Shown piece after piece: positions 1 through 8,270 of a DNA stretch of 64,000 nucleotides. A program made the position numbers and the translations under genes. Position 1 is the first letter of the stretch, and each line of letters begins with the position of its first letter. Source of the DNA: Chloroflexota bacterium (GTDB taxonomy: Bacteria; Chloroflexota; Anaerolineae; Anaerolineales; Anaerolineaceae); the NCBI GenBank assembly GCA_021779955.1, contig JAJXZS010000020.1, positions 1-64,000 on the forward strand, given 5' to 3'. The notes beneath the pieces are model-generated. The model saw only the letters and a list, made by a program, of their open reading frames with translations. It was not told the DNA's origin and made no database searches.

Positions 1-94
1 CCCAAGAAAATATATCCGTGCGTCCCCATTGAGGGGATGATATTCGAATCCCCCTGCGGGGGAGGCTGCGCACTCCCATCGCCCGCTCAAATCG

Positions 95-119
95 TCCGGC
101 CAATCAAGGCCGGATTTTT
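95..119 (+). terminator. Intrinsic terminator of repeat unit 1
   Basis: Perfect stem TCCGGCC/GGCCGGA with loop AATCAA, followed by five T residues on the plus strand. The same element closes each full unit of the array. Confidence 0.8.
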
Positions 120-272
120 ATTTCCATATCCGTGGGTCCTCTTACAGAGGATTGCATTCGAAACCCATCGCCCGCTCTCCCAAGAAAATATATCCGTGCG
201 TCCCCATTGAGGGGATGATATTCGAATCCCCCTGCGGGGGAGGCTGCGCACTCCCATCGCCCGCTCAAATCG

Positions 273-300
273 TCCGGCCAATCAAGGCCGGATTTTATTT
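273..300 (+). terminator. Intrinsic terminator of repeat unit 2
   Basis: Same TCCGGCC/GGCCGGA stem and AATCAA loop as at 95-119, followed by TTTTATTT. Confidence 0.8.
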
Positions 301-386
301 TTTGTATCCGAGCGTCCCCATTGAGGGGATGCTATTCGAATCCCCCTGCGGGGGAGGCTGCGCACTCCCATCGCCCGCTCAAATCG

Positions 387-416
387 TCCGGCCAATCAAG
401 GCCGGATTTTATTTTT
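387..416 (+). terminator. Intrinsic terminator of repeat unit 3
   Basis: Third identical copy of the CCGGCC/GGCCGG hairpin, followed by TTTTATTTTT. It is the last complete terminator before the convergent deacetylase gene ends at 493. Confidence 0.8.
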
Positions 417-492
417 GTATCCGTGTGTCCCCATTGAGGGGATGCTATTCGAATCCCTGCTCGAAGAGAGGCTGACCACGCTGCAAACCTGA

Positions 493-1362
493 TCACTTCC
501 AGGGCATGAGGCTGGTGAATTGATCCATCGTGAACGTGCCATGGATCTCGATCCGGCTCAAGTAATACAAGTCCAGCGGAGATTGCACGATCGATTGCCC
601 CAACCCTGCCGCAGAAGTATAGCCGCTATCGGCGACAAGCTGCGCGGCTGCTTGATTCATCGTGCCGAACGGATAGGCGAAGGATTTAACTTTGATCCCA
701 AATTTCGTCTCGAGGAATTTCATGGAATCTTGGATTTCCAATTTTCTTTTGGAGGGATATTTAACCAGGTTGACGTGATGGACTGTATGGCTGCCAATTT
801 CCCACCCCGCGTTGATCAGGCTGATTACCTGGTCGCTGGTGACCTCGCCCGGGGTATCAATACCGGCGGTAATCAAAAAAGCCACGCCGATGAAACCGTA
901 CTTCTGCAGAATTGGGTAGGCTCCCATATACAGATCAGCATCCCCATCGTCAAAAGTAATGATCACAGGCCGGTCGGGTAGATCGCCGCCACTGCGGATC
1001 ACTTCAGCAAGCCGGGCTTCGGTGATCGTCTGATAACCATGAGCGCTCAGCCATGCCATCTGCTGATCGAAAGTCTGCGGGTCGACATAGTAACGGTCAG
1101 GTATCGTATCCTTTGAAATATGGTGATAGAGGAGGATGGGAACATCGACCTTCGAAGATGCGCGAACGGTTGTGAAAGGAGTGGACAGGTTCGCTGTTGG
1201 CAGGTGGCCTGGACTGACTGTGGGGTAGCGGTTTATCGGATGAGCTTGTCCGGTTGCACCAGTGGGTGTTCCGGCCGGTGTTTTCGGAATCGTAGTCTGA
1301 CTGCACGAGACAAGAAGTGCGGTAAAGGAGAAAATGAACAACACTCTCCAAACCCCCTTCAT
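493..1362 (-). CDS. Polysaccharide deacetylase (NodB domain), predicted lipoprotein
   Basis: About 289 residues. The frame stays open to 1467, but the ATG at 1362 is preferred because it begins a clean lipoprotein signal: a hydrophobic stretch ending in LLVSC, with lipidation at Cys20. A Thr/Pro-rich linker follows (about 21-70). The NodB deacetylase domain shows YHHIS (79-83), TFDDG (136-140, catalytic and metal-binding aspartates), SHTVHH (191-196, metal-binding histidines) and AYPFG (229-233). By family, it removes acetyl groups from N-acetylhexosamine polymers outside the membrane. The true substrate (peptidoglycan, exopolysaccharide or chitin) cannot be read from sequence. It stands alone, convergent with the repeat array. 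Confidence 0.9.
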   Translation of the reverse strand: MKGVWRVLFIFSFTALLVSCSQTTIPKTPAGTPTGATGQAHPINRYPTVSPGHLPTANLSTPFTTVRASSKVDVPILLYHHISKDTIPDRYYVDPQTFDQQMAWLSAHGYQTITEARLAEVIRSGGDLPDRPVIITFDDGDADLYMGAYPILQKYGFIGVAFLITAGIDTPGEVTSDQVISLINAGWEIGSHTVHHVNLVKYPSKRKLEIQDSMKFLETKFGIKVKSFAYPFGTMNQAAAQLVADSGYTSAAGLGQSIVQSPLDLYYLSRIEIHGTFTMDQFTSLMPWK

Positions 1363-1650
1363 CTTCAAGCTTAAGCCAGGTGGCTTATATTCTCCATCCG
1401 TGGTCCGCCAGGTCCATCTCATAATGCCAATCTCCCGACCAAACTCGAATGCAATGGGTGTTCGCATTCATTATGCATCCAAAAAATTAAAAGAAACCGG
1501 TAAAGATCAAATGTTTTTGGTTCTACAGGGGTAAATCACTGAGGATTCGCTGCACAAAAGAAGTATGCCGGGCATCTCGGTGCGGGAAGCAGCAAGGTGA
1601 CATTTTCGGTGCCATCCGCACATCAAGGCAGCATGCTATCACGCGAACAA
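1363..1650. other. Intergenic region with no recognised gene
   Basis: Upstream region of the deacetylase gene. I see no ORF with family signatures and no convincing promoter hexamer pair. Any deacetylase promoter should lie here. Confidence 0.5.
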
Positions 1651-1681
1651 AAAAGACGGGTTTCAATATCTCCCGTCTTTT
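1651..1681 (-). terminator. Hairpin terminator following the decayed YgiT-like fragment
   Basis: Stem AAAAGACGGG/CCCGTCTTTT with an 11-base loop, and an A run to the left that reads as U on the minus strand. It is a diverged copy of the hairpin at 3573-3602, which follows the intact YgiT-type gene, so gene end and terminator were duplicated together. Confidence 0.7.
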
Positions 1682-1687
1682 CCGTGT

Positions 1688-1936
1688 TCATGAATTCGTT
1701 ATTCCGGCTGCGAAGGACGCTGCAGCTTGGATTTTACGTTTTCGCGCTTCCTCAGCCTGAGATTGGACGACAGGTTTTTTTCCCGCGTTTGGGTTCAGCA
1801 GCAGCGTCAGGCGGGTGAGCGCACTTTCGTCATATTCTGCCACCCATTTCGGGATAGCCCAAGGGATCGCTTCCTTCTCGTTATTCCTGAGTTGCTCCCC
1901 AATGTCCTTTTGGAGGCTCCGGTTACAGCTTTTGGC
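1688..1936 (-). pseudogene. Remnant of a duplicated YgiT-type zinc-finger gene (3' end only)
   Basis: Bases 1685-1837 closely match 3608-3755, the 3' half of the YgiT-type gene at 3618-3926. The matching peptide is EYDESALTRLTLLLNPNAG. The copy lacks the two CxxC zinc knuckles and has no start codon in a sensible place. Its frame opens directly after the TAA that ends the upstream methyltransferase. An A7 tract here, against A6 in the intact copy, shifts the frame so that the tails read differently (QSQAEEARKRKIQ here). The upstream part (about 1838-1936) encodes an unrelated-looking peptide containing KDIGEQLRNNEKEAIPW, possibly what is left of another small gene. Confidence 0.6.
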
Positions 1937-2557
1937 TTATACCGACTCCGGTTTTAGGCTGACGAATGCCCACCTCTGCTCGAAACTGCCCCCTTCTTCA
2001 ACGCTAAAGCCCGACAGGATCTCTTCCCATTCGGCAGCATCCACCAGTCCCCAGGGAGGACGTTCACCCAGGCTGATAAATGCCTTTCCGGTCGGCTTGA
2101 GAACGCGTTTGATTTCTTCGACTGCTGCAGGTCGATCATTTTCCATGGAGCATAGCAAGCCGTTGGCAAACACAAAGTCAACCGATTTGGATGGAATCGA
2201 GGCCAGGTCTGCAGCTGAAGCCGCGATAGCATCGATGTTCTGATAGCCTTTCTTTTTCGCTTTGGCATTTATTTTCCGTATGCAATCTTCCCCCAGGTCA
2301 ATTGCATAGACCTTGCCTTCAGGACCCACGCGATCCGCCAAAGGGAAGGTGTAGTATCCTCCGGCACAAGCCAGGTCGGCAACAACCTGCCCGCTCCTGA
2401 CGTAAGCCTCAACCAGTTTGCCAGGCGGTTCGAACAACGGCCGGATAAAGTCGAAGAAACCCGGCGGCCTTCTCAAGAAAGCCCATCTTTTTGCGTGCGC
2501 TTCCCTTTGTTTTTTAAGCGCTTCCGCTTCGCCTGAAGAGAGCTCTTTATCTAGCAT
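1937..2557 (-). CDS. Class I SAM-dependent methyltransferase (UbiE/Methyltransf_11 type)
   Basis: 206 residues. Motif I (VADLACAGGYYTF) lies around 59-71, the acidic residue after strand 2 is Asp87 (YAIDLG), and the post-motif RVLKPTG is at 151-157. This is the usual Rossmann methyltransferase order. The N-terminal 50 residues are helical and charged (FLRRPPGFFDFIRPLFEPPG) and probably form the substrate lid. The substrate is not identifiable. An AGGAGG SD sequence sits just before the ATG. It appears to be a single-gene unit. Confidence 0.85.
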   Translation of the reverse strand: MLDKELSSGEAEALKKQREAHAKRWAFLRRPPGFFDFIRPLFEPPGKLVEAYVRSGQVVADLACAGGYYTFPLADRVGPEGKVYAIDLGEDCIRKINAKAKKKGYQNIDAIAASAADLASIPSKSVDFVFANGLLCSMENDRPAAVEEIKRVLKPTGKAFISLGERPPWGLVDAAEWEEILSGFSVEEGGSFEQRWAFVSLKPESV

Positions 2558-2657
2558 GGTATTCCTCCTGAATCTTCGAATATAAACAAGTTACAGGATA
2601 ACAAATCGCATCCTCTTCGGAAGAAACAGCTTCGTCCAATTTTTGGGCTGATCAGAT

Positions 2658-2858
2658 TTACTTCTTTTCTAGAGTCATCCTGACCATGGTTGTTTCCATG
2701 CAGATGATGATACCGAGGAACCATAATGAGATCAGAAACCAGATCAGCGGCGTGAAACCGGCAATTGTGAAATCGAAGATGGCAGTGACGATGCCCACAA
2801 GAAAGAAGATGACAAGCGGATATTCGAACACATCGTGTGCTTTCTTCAAGAGCTCCAT
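2658..2858 (-). CDS. Small two-helix membrane protein
   Basis: 66 residues with two hydrophobic segments (about 13-31 and 36-53) separated by a short turn, and basic or amphipathic ends (MELLKKAHDVF and MTLEKK). A strong GGGGAGG SD lies a few bases before the ATG, which supports real translation. No family recognised. It is probably an integral inner-membrane protein with both ends in the cytoplasm. Confidence 0.65.
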   Translation of the reverse strand: MELLKKAHDVFEYPLVIFFLVGIVTAIFDFTIAGFTPLIWFLISLWFLGIIICMETTMVRMTLEKK

Positions 2859-3096
2859 ATCACCTCCCCTAACGGTTGGAGACGACGTCTTAGTGATGAA
2901 AAATAGGAATGCGCTATGCTCATTATTGCATGGGGGGATAAATTGTCAATATGACCAGGTCGATCGATGACCGGACATGGAATAAACCGGGCAATGCTGC
3001 CCGGTGACAATTTTATTTGTCTGACATCTAAAGAGTAATTGAATTGAAGAATATTATCGGATTAAAGAAACTGATACATGTAGAAAGGATCAAGAA

Positions 3097-3456
3097 ATGA
3101 ACGGTAATGCAAGGTTCGCGTTTGTCCTTGAATACGTCAATGACATCGAGGCGGCAAAACGGTTCTATACAGAGGTTATGGGTCTTAAGGTGGAAAGAGA
3201 CAGTCCAACGTTCGTGCAATTCGATCATTTTGCGATCGGCGCTGACGAATCCATGAGCGGCACCAGGGAACCCGAGGTCTATTATGCTATTGAGGATGCC
3301 GAATCGACGCTGGCAGAGTTATCCAAGAGCGCTCAGATAGACATGCCATTGCGCGAAATGCCATTCGGAAAGGTTTTCAGTATCAAGGATCCAAGCGGTA
3401 ATCCGCTTTATATAATCGAGTTCGCCAAAGTGCGTCCGAGCCAGACGGCGGGGTAA
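3097..3456 (+). CDS. VOC (glyoxalase/bleomycin-resistance/dioxygenase) family protein
   Basis: 119 residues, the length of one VOC unit of two beta-alpha-beta-beta-beta modules. Family features seen are the N-terminal FVLEYVNDIEAAKRFYTEVMGL and the C-terminal FSIKDPSGNPLYIIEF. VOC proteins act as metal-dependent lyases or dioxygenases, or as drug-binding proteins. The specific reaction here is unknown. An AGAAAGGA SD precedes the ATG. Monocistronic. Confidence 0.85.
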   Translation: MNGNARFAFVLEYVNDIEAAKRFYTEVMGLKVERDSPTFVQFDHFAIGADESMSGTREPEVYYAIEDAESTLAELSKSAQIDMPLREMPFGKVFSIKDPSGNPLYIIEFAKVRPSQTAG

Positions 3457-3572
3457 AGCGGCAGTTAAGCCAGGCATTGCCTCTCTGGTGTGGTTAATCC
3501 ATAAGCCTTGAATGGAAAGCTTGGATCCTATTGTGCCCTATTCAGGGCTGAGTGCGTGACGGATCGTGCAAC

Positions 3573-3602
3573 AAAAAGACGGGAGCCATTCCCGTCTTTT
3601 TT
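3573..3602 (-). terminator. Intrinsic terminator after the YgiT-type gene
   Basis: Stem AAAAAGACGGG/CCCGTCTTTTT with loop AGCCATT. It has A and T runs on both sides, so it can stop transcription from the minus-strand YgiT-type gene and from the plus-strand VOC gene. Confidence 0.8.
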
Positions 3603-3617
3603 ATGTTCGATGAACTC

Positions 3618-3926
3618 TTATTCCGGCTGCGAAGGACGCTGCAGCTTGGATTTTACGTTTTCACGTTTTCTCAGCCTGAGGTTGGATGACAGGTTTTTTC
3701 CCGCGTTTGGGCTCAGCAGCAGCGTCAGGCGGGTGAGCGCATTTTCGTCATATTCGCAGCGCCCGCAGATGTCGCACACCCAGGCGGGGAAATCGGGAAC
3801 GGTGATCAGCTCGTCGCCAAGCCAGGTGTAATAGGCGATGTACTGCCTGTGCATGTGACCGGCCTGGCACTCGCTGCAAGGCACCACCGAATTGAGTAAG
3901 GAAGAACTTTGTTCAGACATGACCAT
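3618..3926 (-). CDS. YgiT-type zinc-finger protein
   Basis: 102 residues (100 if Met3 is used). It has two zinc knuckles, C17-x2-C20 and C51-x2-C54, flanking the typical VPDFPAWVCDICG segment of the YgiT-type N-terminal domain. In E. coli this domain belongs to the MqsA antitoxin. Here there is no HTH domain and no neighbouring MqsR-type toxin, so an antitoxin role is unsupported. The last 25 residues are basic. A tract of six A residues near codon 75 differs by one base from the duplicate at 1688-1936, so the C-terminal frame of this copy may be the altered one. Confidence 0.75.
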   Translation of the reverse strand: MVMSEQSSSLLNSVVPCSECQAGHMHRQYIAYYTWLGDELITVPDFPAWVCDICGRCEYDENALTRLTLLLSPNAGKNLSSNLRLRKRENVKSKLQRPSQPE

Positions 3927-4013
3927 ATCTATTTCTAAATCAACCTGATTTCGTTAACATTACCACTTTTTTTCAAAAAAGAAAGTAAATTTTATATATG
4001 AATCGCTGCCCGA

Positions 4014-4649
4014 CTACCTTGCTGGAACCATTACCGGATGGGTGATGACGTGGAACTTTTCGGCCGGCCAGTAGATAACCAGCGCTTTGCCGATGACGTC
4101 GCTCATGGGCACGAAACCCCAAACATGCGAATCCTCAGAGTTATTGCGGTTATCGCCGAGGACGAAAATCGAATCGGGGGGTACGGTCCACTCTCCCGTG
4201 TAATCCGGCGGAGCGGCGATATAGGGCTCATCGAGTACCGTGCCGTCCACCGTGACCCTGCCATTTGCGATCCGCACCGTGTCGCCAGGAGTGCCGATGA
4301 TGCGCTTGACGTAGTCCACCGATAGATCGTTCGGGTTATGGAAGATGACGATGTCTCCGACGTGAGGTTGCCCGCCCCACTTGTAAGCGATGCGGTTGAC
4401 CAGCACGAAATTCCCAGGGTACAGCGTGGGCTCCATGCTGATATTCTCGACGATCACGCGCGCAAGCACAGCATCCACGGCAAAATAGAGAATCGCAGCC
4501 AGCACAAGCGTCTGGAGAAGTTCCAGGAAAGGCGTCAACAGCTTGCGATTGGATTCGGGCTCAGTCTGCGCGGGAACAGGTTGGACGTTATCTTCCAGGG
4601 TGGGGCGATCCGGTATATTGAAATCAGTCATCGATGCGACGGTCTCCAT
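4014..4649 (-). CDS. lepB: Signal peptidase I
   Basis: 211 residues. After a polar N-terminus there is one membrane anchor (about 41-65), then the catalytic serine in SMEPTLYPGN (Ser71), the general-base lysine in YVKRIIGTPGD (Lys115), and the C-terminal signature GDNRNNSEDSHVWGFV (165-180). It cleaves signal peptides from secreted proteins at the outer face of the membrane. Its ATG overlaps the der stop codon as TAATG, which indicates translational coupling and supports this start. Confidence 0.95.
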   Translation of the reverse strand: METVASMTDFNIPDRPTLEDNVQPVPAQTEPESNRKLLTPFLELLQTLVLAAILYFAVDAVLARVIVENISMEPTLYPGNFVLVNRIAYKWGGQPHVGDIVIFHNPNDLSVDYVKRIIGTPGDTVRIANGRVTVDGTVLDEPYIAAPPDYTGEWTVPPDSIFVLGDNRNNSEDSHVWGFVPMSDVIGKALVIYWPAEKFHVITHPVMVPAR

Positions 4650-6019
4650 TAATCATGGCGTGATTTTAGCACGATTCGGATCGGCGTACCTGTAAATGGA
4701 TACTCTTTGCGAATCTGGTTTTCCATGAAGCGCATGTACGTGAAGTGCGCCAATTTCGGGTTATTGCAGTAAATCATAAAGGTCGGTGGGTCGGTGCGCA
4801 CCTGGGTGCCATAATAGAACTTGACCGGCTGACCGGTGTGTGAAGCGGGAGCGTGCAGCTCCTGGGCTGCCTGGATGATGCGGTTCAGCGAGCCGGTGGT
4901 CACGCGCGCGAGCCTCTCTTCCTGCACTTTCAGCGCAAGCGGCATCACCTGATCCACGCGCTGACCAGTTTTGCACGAGATGAACAGAATTGGCACGTAA
5001 TCGACGAAGTTCAACTCGGTGCGGATCCTGGCAGTGAAATCCTGCATGGTGTAGTTGTCTTTCTCCACCAGATCCCATTTGTTGACCAGGACAACCGTGC
5101 TTTTCCACGCGTCTTTGACATAGCCGACGATGTGCGCATCCTGGGCAGTGATGCCCGTGGTGGCATCGATCATCAATAAGGCTACGTGACAGCGTTCGAT
5201 GGCGCGCATCGTGCGCACAACGGAATATTTCTCCACACCAGGGTCGATCTTCCCCCGCCTGCGAATCCCTGCGGTATCGATCAACCGGACGGGAATCCCG
5301 TTGTAATCGATGACGGTATCCACGGCGTCGCGGGTGGTGCCTGCGATTGGGCTGACGATCGAACGTTCTTCTCCGACGAGGCGGTTCAGCAGGCTGGATT
5401 TACCCGAGTTCGGCTTTCCTACGATGGCGATGCCAACGATATCATCTTCAACCTGCTCCTCGAACTTGGGGAAGGATTTCACCAGGTCGTCGAGCAAATC
5501 GCCCGTGCCCGTGCCGTGGACGGCGGAGATGGTGTACGGTTCGCCTATGCCAAGTTCGTAGAATTCAGGAGCCTGGTTGCGCTGCCTGTCTGAATCGGCT
5601 TTATTGACCACAAGAAAGATGGGCGGAACCACCTTGCCGTCGATTGTCTTTTGATTCTGGCGCAGAATCTGCGCCACTTCATGATCGGCGGGTGTGACAC
5701 CGCTGATCGCATCCACCAGGAAAAGCACAACATCGGCTTCCTGCACCGCCATCATTGCCTGCGCCTTGATTTCTTTGATGAAATCAGCCGAGCCTATGGA
5801 TAGTGGCGATTTACTGCTGCTCGCGGATGGATCGATGCCGCCTGTGTCAACAACGTCGAACTGGACGCCGTTCCACTCCGCTTCGCCGGTGAGCCGGTCG
5901 CGAGTGGTGCCGGGCGTTTCATCGACGATTGCCATCATCTCGCCACACAGGCGATTGAATAGCGTGCTCTTTCCAACATTGGGTCTCCCCACCAGGGCAA
6001 CAACAGGTTTCGTAGTCAT
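4649..6019 (-). CDS. der: Ribosome-biogenesis GTPase Der (EngA)
   Basis: 456 residues with two tandem G domains. The first has GRPNVGKST (11-19), TTRD, DTGG and NKAD. The second has GKPNSGKSS, TTRD, DTAG and NKWD. A C-terminal KH-like domain ends in IRIVLKSRHD. Der assists late assembly of the 50S subunit. An insertion rich in Ser (about 64-75) lies after the first switch II. A TAAAAT box is visible about 30 bases upstream and a GAGGTAAG SD precedes the ATG, so der can be transcribed separately from the cdaA-cdaR genes behind it. Confidence 0.97.
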   Translation of the reverse strand: MTTKPVVALVGRPNVGKSTLFNRLCGEMMAIVDETPGTTRDRLTGEAEWNGVQFDVVDTGGIDPSASSSKSPLSIGSADFIKEIKAQAMMAVQEADVVLFLVDAISGVTPADHEVAQILRQNQKTIDGKVVPPIFLVVNKADSDRQRNQAPEFYELGIGEPYTISAVHGTGTGDLLDDLVKSFPKFEEQVEDDIVGIAIVGKPNSGKSSLLNRLVGEERSIVSPIAGTTRDAVDTVIDYNGIPVRLIDTAGIRRRGKIDPGVEKYSVVRTMRAIERCHVALLMIDATTGITAQDAHIVGYVKDAWKSTVVLVNKWDLVEKDNYTMQDFTARIRTELNFVDYVPILFISCKTGQRVDQVMPLALKVQEERLARVTTGSLNRIIQAAQELHAPASHTGQPVKFYYGTQVRTDPPTFMIYCNNPKLAHFTYMRFMENQIRKEYPFTGTPIRIVLKSRHD

Positions 6020-6109
6020 GCAGCTTACCTCATTTCGTTCCCAATTTTACCCTGAAATTCAGACAAAAACAGCCAGCTTTGGGCTGGCTGTAAATTGGTC
6101 CAGACAAGC

Positions 6110-7354
6110 TTATGGGGTTGGCGTTGTGCCTTTGACATAAATGACCACGTCGAAAGAGACAGGCAGCAGGTTATCGATCTGCAGATCGAGCATGTTGAGT
6201 GAGAAACCCGATGTAACGGTATATTTTCCGGGCAGCATGCCCGTCAAATCGATCAGTATTTGCAGGTCGCTTACCTTGAGCGTCTGGAGCGCGGTCAAAG
6301 GCCCGCCGATGATGACGTCTGCCGTGTTCGGTGTGATGGCGGCAGTCAGGTTCGCTGCCAGGCCTGAAGCAACCACCGGCACGTTCGTCAGTGCAAGGCT
6401 GCTCTCGATGGCTGCCACACCGATCTGCACCGTCACCTGTTGGTCACCCACAAGCTCCACGCCGGCGGGCAGCACCAGGTTGACCTGAGATTCAAAATCA
6501 TCCTTGATCCCTGTGATATTCACGGGCTGAGTCTCCACATATTCAGGCAGGGTGCTCACCAAAGCAGGATCAGACGAAAAGACCGTGACGGTCGGCGGGA
6601 AAACGAAGATGCTTGTGAGGCGGTACCCGCCTGCCACCTGACCCACGGTAATCACTCTGACCACCAGGTTGCGATAACCGCCGCGTTGAACGATGTTCTG
6701 CGTCAGCGTGACCTGTTGGGGGTTGATGGACACTCCGTTGACCGGAACTCCGTTTGCGTCCACGGCGATCGGAGTCAGAACGCGATCGATGGGCGCCTGT
6801 ACACCGGTGAGATCGTTCTCGATCTTGACCTCCACCACCTTGTCCACCAGCGATGAAGGTCCGCTGACCGTCGCCGAGGTTTCGGAAAGCACCGGCGGAT
6901 CAGCCTGGAAGCCGATGGCAAGCTGCCCGGTCTCCTGTACCGAAATATCGAATGTTTTGGTCAGCAATTGGTCGAGGTGAAGATTTACGGACCTTGGATT
7001 CTGCGAAATGATCTCCACAGGTTTGATGCCGATCTGAATCTGCACAGGCACAACGTGATCGCCAACGGATAATCCCGAGAGATCGACAATGGCGCGAACC
7101 GGCGCTTTTTCATTCTGGAGAGTGTTCCAAATGGACGTAGGCGCGCGCAAAGTGACGGAAATCGAAGGAGGAAGCTGGTTGGTGATCACCAGGTTGGGCG
7201 CCTGCCCAATCACTTCGATGGGGACCGTATTGGGGTAGGTCTGCTCGATGGAGGGATCGATCGAATTCACAGCCAACGCCCAAACGACCACTGCCAGCAG
7301 TAAAGAAAGCAGCAGTGTTGGTAGGTTGCGGGTGAACTGGCGAATTCGATCCAC
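6110..7354 (-). CDS. cdaR: CdaR, YbbR-domain regulator of diadenylate cyclase
   Basis: About 414 residues. The GTG at 7354 is preferred: it lies one base after the cdaA stop and has an AGAGG SD. The TTG at 7393 lies inside cdaA and has no SD. An N-terminal membrane anchor (about 10-33, NLPTLLLSLLLAVVVWALAV) is followed by extracytoplasmic beta-rich YbbR-type repeats. CdaR binds and modulates the membrane cyclase CdaA. The protein ends in a short Thr/Pro tail. Confidence 0.9.
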   Translation of the reverse strand: MDRIRQFTRNLPTLLLSLLLAVVVWALAVNSIDPSIEQTYPNTVPIEVIGQAPNLVITNQLPPSISVTLRAPTSIWNTLQNEKAPVRAIVDLSGLSVGDHVVPVQIQIGIKPVEIISQNPRSVNLHLDQLLTKTFDISVQETGQLAIGFQADPPVLSETSATVSGPSSLVDKVVEVKIENDLTGVQAPIDRVLTPIAVDANGVPVNGVSINPQQVTLTQNIVQRGGYRNLVVRVITVGQVAGGYRLTSIFVFPPTVTVFSSDPALVSTLPEYVETQPVNITGIKDDFESQVNLVLPAGVELVGDQQVTVQIGVAAIESSLALTNVPVVASGLAANLTAAITPNTADVIIGGPLTALQTLKVSDLQILIDLTGMLPGKYTVTSGFSLNMLDLQIDNLLPVSFDVVIYVKGTTPTP

Positions 7355-7355
7355 G

Positions 7356-8237
7356 CTATTCCTCTTCTTTCCCTGGTCTGAAGAGCCGGGCAAACCAAAC
7401 GCGCAAGTTGAACTGGAATCCCCGGGTTTCTGTCGGGCGGTAGAAAGCCAGAAGGATGTTCTCGAGACGCTCGCTATCGAGCCGGCGGATCATCCTTCCG
7501 TTGTGAGCGATGGAGATGGATCCGGTCTGCTCGGAGACGACGACGGTAATAGCGTCGGTCACCTCAGAGGTACCCAGGGCTGCACGGTGGCGCAACCCCA
7601 TCTGGCGCTCCGGAGTCCGGTTGAGGACGCCGCTTGCCGAAAGGGGCATCACACAGGCTGCCGCAACAATCATGTTGTTGTCGATAATAACCGCGCCGTC
7701 ATGCAGCGGGGTATTCGGGTAAAAGATCTGAAGGAGCAATTCGGGCGTTACCCTGGCATTCATGCGAACACCGGTGCGCACGTATTCGTGGAGACTGTCC
7801 GACCGCTGCATCACGATGAGCGCGCCGTGTTCGCGGGCTGAAAGCCGGGCGGATGCCGTCACTACCGCATGGATGGTTTGCTGCATCTCTTCGATTTGAG
7901 CGGTCGTGGGACGCCGGGTGAGAGGGTTGGTACCCGCCCTGCCGAGCTTTTCGAGCCCTCTGCGTATCTCAGGCGCGAAGATCACCGGGATGGCAAACAG
8001 CAAGGTTGGTAAAATGGTTTTGACGAGCCAGGAAAAAGCGGGCAGGTTGAAAATGCTGGTAAAGATCGCCAGAACGACGATCAGGAAGATGACTCCGCGC
8101 AGCAGCGCCATGGCCTGTGTATCGCGCAGCAGCGCGAAGATGCCATAGAAAATCGCCGTGACCAGGAATATATCCAGCACGCTCAGCCAATTAAGGCGTT
8201 GAATCAGGTATAAGAGTTCGGTCATTAATTCAGACAC
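7356..8237 (-). CDS. cdaA: Diadenylate cyclase CdaA (c-di-AMP synthase)
   Basis: 293 residues from a GTG; an ATG at 8225 is the alternative. Three N-terminal membrane helices (about 18-36, 44-62 and 70-88) are followed by the DAC domain with LHDGAVII (178-185, the DGA motif) and GLRHRAALG (214-222, the RHR motif), both needed to condense two ATP into c-di-AMP. The usual Thr in GTRHRAALG is Leu here. Directly followed by cdaR, the standard arrangement. glmM, the third usual partner, is not adjacent. Confidence 0.95.
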   Translation of the reverse strand: MSELMTELLYLIQRLNWLSVLDIFLVTAIFYGIFALLRDTQAMALLRGVIFLIVVLAIFTSIFNLPAFSWLVKTILPTLLFAIPVIFAPEIRRGLEKLGRAGTNPLTRRPTTAQIEEMQQTIHAVVTASARLSAREHGALIVMQRSDSLHEYVRTGVRMNARVTPELLLQIFYPNTPLHDGAVIIDNNMIVAAACVMPLSASGVLNRTPERQMGLRHRAALGTSEVTDAITVVVSEQTGSISIAHNGRMIRRLDSERLENILLAFYRPTETRGFQFNLRVWFARLFRPGKEEE

Positions 8238-8270
8238 GTGATTTTTACTTTTCCTGACGCTATCGGTAAA

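Larger units (their letters stand above)
1..475 (+). repeat. Tandem array of ~112-base structured repeat units, each ending in an intrinsic terminator
   Basis: Units begin near 12, 190, 304 and 417. The first three run about 112 bases, the last is cut off near 460, and a diverged short unit lies at 126-178. The sequence at 1 recurs at 179, giving a 178-base higher-order period, so the array probably continues left of the window. Each full unit has alternating C and G runs that can pair in mutually exclusive ways: CCCC/GGGG (24-27 with 33-36), GGGGAT/ATCCCC (33-38 with 48-53), CCCCC/GGGGG (50-54 with 58-62) and GGGAG/CTCCC (60-64 with 73-77). A CCGGCC/GGCCGG terminator follows. A TTCGAATCC box resembles a tRNA T-arm, but no full cloverleaf forms. 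A plus-strand reading frame at 152-475 merely follows the repeat period and is not credible as protein. Function unknown. Confidence 0.85.

Noticed and set aside
152-475. Plus-strand open frame with repeated peptide over the array
   Set aside because: It simply follows the repeat period, crosses three terminators and has no SD. The DNA is better explained as structured non-coding repeats.
1-475. CRISPR array
   Set aside because: Units are long, nearly identical throughout, and have no unique spacers of constant length; no cas genes are present.
1688-1939. Stop-codon read-through joining the methyltransferase to the downstream fragment
   Set aside because: The two are in frame, but the stop is TAA, the gene already has full length, and the fragment matches a separate duplicated gene.
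3618-3926. Toxin-antitoxin pair
   Set aside because: The YgiT-type protein lacks the antitoxin HTH domain, and no small toxin gene adjoins it.
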